Assembly (NCBI GenBank): GCA_039654915.1
Contig: CM077600.1
Coordinates: 43,570,492 to 43,634,491, forward strand
Direction: 5' to 3'
From: Aquilaria yunnanensis
Taxonomy: Eukaryota; Streptophyta; Magnoliopsida; Malvales; Thymelaeaceae
DNA: 64,000 nucleotides
The translations under genes and the position numbers were made by a program. Each line of letters opens with the position of its first letter. The stretch's first letter is position 1. Of this stretch, positions 56,188 to 64,000 are shown one piece after another. Under the pieces are notes generated by a model that saw only the letters and a program-made list of their open reading frames with translations, did no database searches and was not told the origin of the DNA.

Positions 56188-57428
56188 GATCGAGCTTAGG
56201 CTTTAGCTACGCAAGCAGATCAAGAAACTTCCAATCAACATGGTGTTTGTGATTAAGGTTTAGCCTTCAGCAATAGGTTGGTTGGTCGGAGAAATTCTGC
56301 CTTTGGCTATTTTATTTTCCGGTGCTTATTCTATTTGTTTTCAATCCGGTAAATTAATTTTCTGTACAATGGCTTGCCATCCTTAAATACAAGGATTCTC
56401 TTTTCTTGGTTGTTAAATTAACAGCGAACTTTCTTTTTATCTCCATTATTATTCATCTTAATCACAACAATTCTTATGTTTTATGGTAGGCAGCAACAAG
56501 GCGGCTTTGTTAGTTCTGGGAAAGAACAAGTTACAAAATTGAAAATCATTCCCTATTTTCACACTAAGTAACCTATAGTTTTGTGTTGGTTGAAGAAGTG
56601 CTATGGGGCTTTAATTTTTCGTAATTATGTCAATCATTGCTTGCCTACATGTGCCACATCATCCATAGAAAGACGAGATAATGGATTTCAATTACGGATT
56701 TACTACTTCTATTGCCACATGGAGATCCATCCACTTCCAAGACTAACAAAGTAGATATTGGTAAAGTTATATGACTTACGAAGAAAAACACAAGATTGGA
56801 CAATGAGCAACTTGGACTGGACTAACTTAAAATTTAAAAATTTATTTAGGAAAATAAATAAATAAAAAAAAAACACTACTAGGCCAAAATGGGCAGTCTT
56901 AGAAATTTTAGTTGTTGATTAGTTGTTTTTTCCACACATACAAAAACTGACAGTTTGATTAGAACCTATATTAATAACCTAAGAAAAATTAGGAGTCTTT
57001 GAAATCGCTATCAAGTTAAAATCATAGCAAACAAGCATGGTCTCAACCGTACTGCAATACACAACATATCCAGGTTCCTATCATCACATTGCTCTGCTAA
57101 GTATTACCCCAAAATCACTACATCAATAAGCCTCATCCATGAACTAGTTGCCCTGGCTGCTTGAAGGGCCACAACATGCAAAGGATTAGAAAGGCTACGT
57201 AAAACCATTAGTTGGTTGCATTGGCGTTACGCACTTCTGAATCAATAATTCAATATACACTGAGCTTCTAAGAGCTTCCCCACTCTTCCATTCCGTCAGC
57301 ATTTTGCTTGGAAGTTCGCCACATAACACCGCAAAACATCACTCCTTTTATTAGCTTCGTCTTCCTGTTTTCATTGTTTTTGTAGGGAAACTATCTATTT
57401 GCCGGAGCAGAGTGGAGGAATTCCTTGC
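56188..57428. other. Intergenic, 3' flank of the BBE-like pseudogene
   Basis: No gene seen. Bases about 56940-57036 (ATTAATAACCTAAG, then GAAATCGCTATCAAGTTAAA and ATCATAGCAAAC) reappear with few changes at 63920-64000. Confidence 0.45.
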
Positions 57429-58992
57429 TCATGGTGGAAAAAACTTATTTGGATCGATTTGTGTCTTGGCTCTGACCAGCCGCTCATAGTTTCTCATCAA
57501 GTACTTTTCTTCCCAAAGCCTTGCAACATCCACAGCATTCTTCCCACAAACCTCCACACCTGAGCCATTCAAGCGAAACACCCCAAGGTCAAAATCCATG
57601 AAATTTACGTACGCAGCTCTAAGGCCTTTCGACCCATACGGACTCAGTGCACGATAAAATCCTCTAATCCACTCCATAAACTCTTTGCTTCTCCAACCGC
57701 CCTCCTCTTGCCACTCCACCGAGTACTGAATCGAGAACAAATTCCCTCCCTGTGAGGAAAAGCAATTGTTCACTGCTTATATTGTTCATTACTCCTTCGT
57801 ATGGGTCCAACACCACAGACCCTTTTGGCTCTTTTTCTAGATTCTCAAGGGCAATTTCTATTCCTCGTGGAGAAATCGCAGCCCTCAGATAGTCTGACTT
57901 GGCTTTGAAGAAACTCCTGCCTCGCGGGAGCCTGTTTCGGAGATCTGCAACGATGGCTCCGTCGCCAAGGTTGGAGAAAAATTAATACAACTGATTCAAT
58001 CCAGCTCGTTTCACGGCAGTCCTTGTGTTGCAGTCCCAGTTCAGAGAATTTCTGGCTAAGGATGGACACAGCTTTAGCCGTTGGCCCAAGAAAAAGACCT
58101 TGAAAAAAGCTGAAACACCGGAACTCGGTTTGTCATTGTTACCCAAAACGCATTACAAGGACAAGTCCCCTTGAAACTTGGGAGCTACAAGCTGCCACTT
58201 GTGTACCAACTCTGCGACATGTTTTTTGGTCCCAGACATAAACACAGCACAACTGGTTACCGTCTCAGGGACTTTCAAGAGTTTGATTTTCCAGGCGTAG
58301 ACAATCCGCCAGATTCCCCCGCCGCCTCCTCTAATTGCCCAGAACACATCTTCTCCCATGGACTTCCGATCCAACACCTTGCCGTCAGCAGCGACGAGCT
58401 TCGCATCCACCACGTTGTTAGCCGCAACGCCGTATTTTCTGGATAACACCCCAAGGCCCCCTCCACTAACGTGCCCACCAACGCCAACGTTCGGGCAGGT
58501 GCCGGCGGAGAAGCCATGAACGGCGCTGGACTGAGCAATGGCATAATAAGTCTCCGCCAAAGTGACGCCCCCTTCAACCCAGGCCTTCTCGGATGCTAAA
58601 TCCACCGGAACCCAGTTCAGGTGCATCATGCCTATGGTCACAAAGGAAGCTCCATCTTTGGCCACGAAAGAAGTGCCCTCGTAGCTGTGGCCGCCGCATC
58701 GTACTCTGGTTTCCCATGGACCCTTTCGTATGCATGCAATGCTTTTTGCCAGCTGCCCAGCAGATTTTGGCAACAGAAAGGTGGCAGGCTTGGTACTTGT
58801 GGGGCCAGCAAAGCGAAGGTTCCGAAGGTAGAGATTCAAGAGCGAAGCGTAAGAAGAATCATCGGAGATCATGGTGAACTGGCTGACACCATGAAGATTG
58901 AGGCAAGCAGTGAGATGGTGGGTAGATGTACTATAGAGAACCGAGGCGGTGGCGGCTGCCAGTGGAAGCAGGTGCAGAGAGAGCTCGAACCT
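57429..58992 (-). pseudogene. BBE-like FAD oxidase pseudogene (paralogue of 15082-16707)
   Basis: Aligns along its whole length with the intact gene. The N-terminal hydrophobic region (LSLHLLPLAAATASVLYSTS) is present but no ATG precedes it; the codon upstream runs into TAA at 58999-59001. FAD-attachment regions survive (VRCGGHSYEG; SAGTCPNVGVGGH). Lesions in gene order: stop at 58153-58155 after FQGDLSL, frame changes near 58080 and 57978, PYGG changed to PYEG, two 1-base deletions near 57764 and 57752, and a 1-base shift near 57432 that ends the protein early at DPNKFFPP. At least seven disabling changes show it is long dead; high remaining similarity shows a local gene duplication. Confidence 0.9.
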
Positions 58993-59001
58993 GGTTCGTT
59001 A

Positions 59002-60160
59002 GATTAACTCATCTTCAATGGCATTCCAAGCTAATAAGTTTGAGTGTTGGAGAAGGTTACAAAGGGAGATGGAAAGAGAAGCCAATGGAGCGGGAACGGT
59101 GAGAAACTGAGAATCGCCGAGGAGAAGAGAAGACCAACCGTACAGAGTAATCAGTGAGATGGAGGAATTATGGCTGGCCAATCTCTCGTCTCGGTCATTC
59201 CTATGTCCTATAGACTCTATATGAACATTATTTAATTACTATTGTCGATTGTGTCTATCAGATTTGTTCCTTCCGAATGATTTATCTCATATTTTGATGG
59301 CAACAAGATTTAGTTACAGTTTAATTCGGTTAATTTCAGATGACTATTACATGGATTAGTAATCGTATGGGATTGATGAACCTGAACCTTCAATTGAATG
59401 GGGTCCAAAAGAAGGAAACCGCACCCGTAGTGGAGCTGGTACTCTGACTTTTGGGCGCAGCAGCATTGTGATGTGCAACTTTTATCCTTTAAATATTGTC
59501 TGTTTCTAGGGCACCTTGTACCTGCTTAAATCTGTTAGCCTGGTAATCAACATCTTCTTTCATAATCTTTTTTATCAGCTTTATCTTTATAGTAATTGAC
59601 ATGGCTTGCTGAGTTGGCCAGATAAATCACTAATACATGGAAACTTGGGCACAGATTATTGAATGTTTCTTACATCTGGAGTTAATAATACCAATTTAAA
59701 GCATCTCCTTATCTTGGTCAAGAATTGCCACAGCGTGTTGTCATTTTTGGGGATATGGTAATCGCCTTCTGATGTTGCATTATGGTACTTTTGTTGGTGC
59801 TCTCATTGTGGTTTGCCTTTTGGTTGAGATAATTGTCTACCAGGCTGCTTCATAATTAGTTAATTCATTGTTTTTCATCTTTGGTTTGCTTTCTTCACTG
59901 CCCGTCCAATTGATTTTGTGTTATTCTGCTGTGGAGTGTGGCATTTGCACTTAGTTCATCGATTTGTGTCACCCTCTCTAAAATACAGTTTCCAGTAAGT
60001 TGCACCTACTTGTTGTTTCTCTCTTTCTATAGTCTTATTTGGCATCTCAGTTGTTTGATATAGTTTTAAGCACAGATATGTTTATCCACTGTATTTGTCT
60101 TTGTATGCAGTGTGTTGTTTATCTTTGCATAAAAGAGGTGCCAGTAGGGGCTGCTCAGCT
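59002..60160. other. Intergenic, no gene recognised
   Basis: Upstream flank of the pseudogene followed by T-rich sequence with no domain-bearing frame. The first codons of the open frame starting at 60039 do not match Gag and are probably host flank. Confidence 0.4.
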
Positions 60161-61730
60161 TCTTTATATGCTTCAATTTTTCATGAAAACCCCTGAACCC
60201 CTATCTCTTTCCTCGTTTCGATTACCCCGACTAGAGATTCCCCTGTTTACAGGAAAGAATGTCCTTGGGTGGCTCTTTCAATTAGAGAAGTTCTTCTCAT
60301 ATCATCGCACCCCTCCAGCGCAGCGCTTAGAGATTGCTGCTTTTTATATGGCAGGACTCGCCTTGATGCGGTATCAGTGGATGCATTCCACACAACAACT
60401 TTTTACCTGGGAAACCTTCGCCAGGGAAATGGAGTTGCGCTTCGGTCCATCAAGCTACATCAACCATGAGGTGGCACTGTACAAACTCAGACAAACCAGT
60501 TCAGTAGCTGCGTATCTGGCAGAGGTTGAGCTCATCTCAACTCGAACAATAGGGCTTACCAACGAAAATCTCCTTAACTGCTTCATTTCAGGGCTCGCAG
60601 ATGATATTCAAAAAAAGCTGCTCTTGTTACGACCCATTTCACTTTCACAGGCCATGGGAATGGCAAAATTGGTGGAAGATAAGGTGCTGGCATCTCAAAA
60701 AACTTGGCCACAGCAGAATCAAAACCGACAACCTACAGCTCTCTTCAATCCAGACATTCAGCAACCCAAGTCACCTGCCCAAACCAAATTTCCTATCAAG
60801 AGACTTCACTCCAGCAGAAATGGTGGTGCAATGCTTAAAGGGGTTATGCTATAATTGTGACAAGCGCTTCGTTCCGGGACATCGATGCAAAACTCCACAG
60901 TTCCTCTGTTTGATCGCTGATGAGCTGGACACTGAGCCACCATCCGATCAGGAATCGGAGTATCAGACTCCGCCAGAGACCCCTGCTCTAACGAACAATC
61001 ATGAAGAACAGCCATCCATTTTCCTACATGCCTTGGATGGCAGATCTGCGTCCTCGACATTGTGGAATGAAGGATCCATTCAAAGGAAACGGGTCATGGT
61101 CCTAATTGACAGCGGGTCCACTCACAATTTTATGCAAGGCCACCAGGAGCTAAGTTCTTAGGCTTCCCAATCCAGTCTATTGATCAACTCAACGTCACTG
61201 TGGGAGATGGGGCTTCATTGGAGTGTACAGGTAAATGTGATCAGATTCCATTTAAAATGGGCCAATCTGAATTTATACTGGATTTTCATCTTTTACCTAT
61301 TTATGGGGCTGAGATTGTGCTGGGGGGTCCAATGGTTGGCCAGTTTAGGCCCTGTTCTGTTTGACTATCAGAACCTTTGCATGAGTTTCTTCCAGGCCTC
61401 CAAACAAATCTCACGTCATGGGCTGAAGATTGCTGAGCCCACCCCCATTTTCTACTCCCAGGTCCCAGCTATTGCAGGGACTACGATCAGATAATGTCGC
61501 TACCCTTTTCTCTCTCTCTTAACTCGTTTGCAGTAGCTGCAGAGAAACCTGTAGATATAGCCGCCATTGCCGATGATCTCTAGGCGATACTATATTGCTA
61601 TGAAAGCTGTTTTTTCAGAGCCATAGGCCTACCTCCTCCACGACCAATTGATCACCATATTACCTTGGAGCCTGGAGCTAGCCCTGTGAATGTAAAACCG
61701 TATAATTATCCCCATTTTCAAAAAGGAGAG
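60160..61730 (+). pseudogene. Truncated Ty3/gypsy gag-protease-RT fragment (Tekay/Del-like)
   Basis: Gag domain at 60215-60700 (LPRLEIPLFTGKNVLGWLF, RFGPSSY, LTNENLLNCFISGLADDIQ). Near 60800 the frame changes and continues with a knuckle CYNCDKRFVPGHRC and protease VMVLIDSGSTHNFMQG (catalytic Asp in IDSG), then a stop at about 61160. Another frame carries GDGASLECTGKCDQIPF and AEIVLGGPMV. The last recognisable part, LPPPRPIDHHITLEPGA and NVKPYNYPHFQK, is the start of RT; similarity ends at about 61730 in a purine-rich tract. No LTRs seen. The lineage is unrelated to the Ogre-type element at 19-43 kb. Confidence 0.8.
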
Positions 61731-63593
61731 AGATGGAGAGAGAAGGAGAAAGGAAAAAGAGAATGATGAAAGGGTTGCCTGCCCATACGTTCGTGCATTC
61801 TTTCTCAAATACACATGGTTGAAACCGTACACTGTTAGAATCTAAAACTTGAATATACCCCCTTTACACGTAATCAACAAACTTGGTTGGAGGTTGGATT
61901 TTCCTAGTACTCCTTCGAAGAGCAGCTGTAGGCCCATTAAAGCTTCTTAGGCTTCTGAAATGGCAGGCTTGCAATCTTATCAGCATCCGCAATAGATTCT
62001 TCCTGAATTTGCCCTTAATGTAAGATCTTCATTTGTTTTTCACGGCTATTAATAGAATCAAACGACTTTGGTTTCATACATGATTTTTTAATGGATGGGT
62101 TTGTTGATATAAGTGGTGGCTCGGTTTTTTAGTGAAGCTCCACAGCGTAAAAAAAAATACTGGTAGTATAATTGAGTATACTATAGAGATGGTGGCCCCA
62201 TCAAAGTAACACACCTATCATATAAATATTCTTACATCAACCGGATCGATTCCGAGTATTTTCATTGACTCTTAATTTAATCTAAACTGCATCTTTGATT
62301 ACTCAACTGTCGAATCTCCAATCTGAGCTAAACAGAAGCAAAACATGGATACAAATAGCCACTGGTGAGTATCTAAACTTTACTTTCTCCCACCATTTAC
62401 CAAATGGTAAGCATTATAGTAGTATTTCTTTAAATGTCTTTGTGTGTGAATTTTCACATGCTTTTATTTTAAATTTGATGTGATTACTAATCATGTTTTA
62501 AGTATGGTTTAGAATGTTTTGTGAAGCATAAATTCTTAGTTGTATTAATATTTGCAATATGCAACTTTGCTTAATCCTGTTAACATATTTCATTAAACGT
62601 GTTGATTTCTTAGTGCTTGATTGAAACAAAAAATATTTCCTAGTATGTAAACTAAGTGATGACGCATAATTGAGGAGTGCATAGGAAGTATGGCCGGCAT
62701 GACTTGGGTTATGTTAGTTGGTAAGTTTACATTAATAACTGAGAAACATCGTGAATAAATAGGAAGGAAGTTGAGATACTTGATTCTCCACAATTGCTTC
62801 ACAGACTCGCTCCTCATTCTTTAAATCCCCAAAGAAAATAGATTCAGGCAATAACCCGAAGTATTAACGATTACAATTTTGGTCAGCTCCATTTCAGTCC
62901 ACTTCATTCGATTTTCGGATCACTGATGAAATTGTCAGCTATTCTACAATAACTAGTACAGATTGCCTTACATCTTCTTCTTAACATAAAGTCGACGAAT
63001 GTTCTTTCAATTGTAAGGCAGGCAACAAATTAAACAACATACAAGAGAAATTCTCCTCCATAAGCCAACACGCAACCATCAGTTGGCCGCATGATTCGAT
63101 GGCTTGCATTACACTCCTCCCTGCTCAGTACAGTGCCAGGATTTCATATCCTTTCTCACCCAGATGTTCCACAAAAAAAAAACAAAGTAGGCGCAATACA
63201 TGACCAAGAGGAGGCAGAAACTATATTTGAACCAAAAGCTGGCTCTTCTCTGAATTATGTACAAGCTTAACTAAAGGTCAAAGTTGCATACCGATAAACA
63301 GAGATACTGGTACAGTAACTGAGCTGATCAGATTGTTGCAGCTATTAGCACCAAGTCTTTAGGGCAGCTATCTCAATTGAAGCTATAGTGAAAATTTCTT
63401 GTTTGCAAAGTACAACTTTAATGCTCAATAGTAAGCTTTGAATCATCTCAAGCACCATGTATTAATGTCCAGTCCTAATTCCCCGGCTTCATTTTTGCTT
63501 CTGTGCAGCCTGTACATGAGCCAAAATACCAATTATAAGTTAGCAACCCAAAAAATAAAATGAGAAAACGATGAGAAGACAGAAGAGAAAGAA

Positions 63594-63618
63594 GGGGGGG
63601 GGGGGGGGGGGGGGGGGG
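63594..63618 (+). repeat. Poly-G run (about 25)
   Basis: Uninterrupted G tract after GAGAAAGAA. Could form quadruplex DNA; length may be affected by sequencing or assembly error. Confidence 0.8.
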
Positions 63619-63919
63619 TTGTTTGGTTGAAGAACATAGAGCATAGTCTAAAGCTGTAAAGCGTATGCAGCAAATACTAAGAAAATGAAGCAGCATTAGC
63701 AGCATAAACACTTCAAAGCTTGCTTATGATATTGGCATAACAGATACATGTGAAAATTTACACATCCAACTAGTTTAGGGTGTCTCAATTGAACAGCAAA
63801 GCAACAGAATTTACAGACGTCACATAACAAACTTCAATTTCATCTAATCATCGTCTATTTGATACAATTAAATGTTAAAGGTCCGCAGGTAACTACCATT
63901 TCTATCACCAGAAAATAGG

Positions 63920-64000
63920 TCATTTGATCAGAAGCTAAATTAATTAACTATGAAAAAAGGGACCTTGAAATTGCTATCAAGTTGAAATCACAGCAAACTA
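63920..64000. repeat. Copy of the BBE pseudogene 3' flank, cut by window edge
   Basis: GAAATTGCTATCAAGTTGAA and ATCACAGCAAAC at the edge match GAAATCGCTATCAAGTTAAA and ATCATAGCAAAC at 57002-57036; weaker similarity reaches back to TTTGATCAGAAGCTAAATTA against TTTGATTAGAACCTATATTA. Confidence 0.6.

Larger units (their letters stand above)
61731..64000. other. Intergenic, no gene recognised
   Basis: Short frames only. Contains a poly-G run at 63594-63618 and, at the right edge, sequence duplicated from the BBE pseudogene's 3' flank. Confidence 0.4.

Noticed and set aside
60039..60160. N-terminal part of the Gag-like frame as part of the Gag protein
   Set aside because: The first ~40 codons do not resemble Gag and are Cys/Val/Ile-rich; likely host flank read through.
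63475..63711. 78-codon minus-strand frame with a proline run
   Set aside because: The proline run is the poly-G tract read in reverse; no other support.

Overview
This is nuclear DNA of a flowering plant, probably a eudicot. The evidence is AT-rich sequence with GT-AG introns, plant-type genes (a plastid cupin and berberine-bridge-enzyme-like oxidases) and dense plant transposons (PIF/Harbinger, hAT, Mutator-like, CACTA, Ty3/gypsy). The species cannot be told from the sequence.

Layout. 1-4623: right part of a PIF/Harbinger transposon, with its transposase cut by the window edge and a broken Myb/SANT-like partner gene. 4.6-12.2 kb: gene-poor, with small non-autonomous elements. 12384-14400: intact two-exon plastid cupin gene (minus). 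15082-16707: intact intronless BBE-like FAD oxidase (minus). 19191-43533: a complete, very young Ogre/Tat-type Ty3/gypsy retrotransposon of 24.3 kb. 44.2-56.2 kb: a Mutator-like element and two CACTA elements. 57.4-59.0 kb: a decayed second BBE-like gene (minus). 60.1-61.7 kb: a truncated gypsy fragment. The last 38 bases repeat sequence found just downstream of the BBE pseudogene, which suggests another BBE-like copy beyond the right edge.

The Ogre-type element is the main interest. It has 3.8-kb near-identical LTRs, a GTTAT target duplication, a primer-binding site and a polypurine tract. Its long ORFs are all open: an upstream ORF1; gag-protease with a G-patch; and pol with RT, two RNase H domains and integrase. 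A 206-base intron joins gag-pro to pol in frame. Between pol and the 3' LTR it carries an unusual cassette: three tandem paralogous genes for ~182-residue basic proteins with an Arg-rich stretch followed by a four-cysteine finger, then an intronless LOG-type (cytokinin-activating phosphoribohydrolase) gene. Copies 2 and 3 and LOG each have a TATA-like box. An ~87-bp array before LOG looks like an amplified upstream segment of the finger-protein genes. A 73-bp array of about 24 units with two dyads per unit follows. Each LTR also holds four copies of a 31-nt hairpin with compensatory stem changes.

Inference: the element may use the cassette to act on its host, with finger proteins as candidate silencing suppressors or transcriptional effectors and LOG to raise active cytokinin. 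All domain calls rest on reading motifs; no searches were run.
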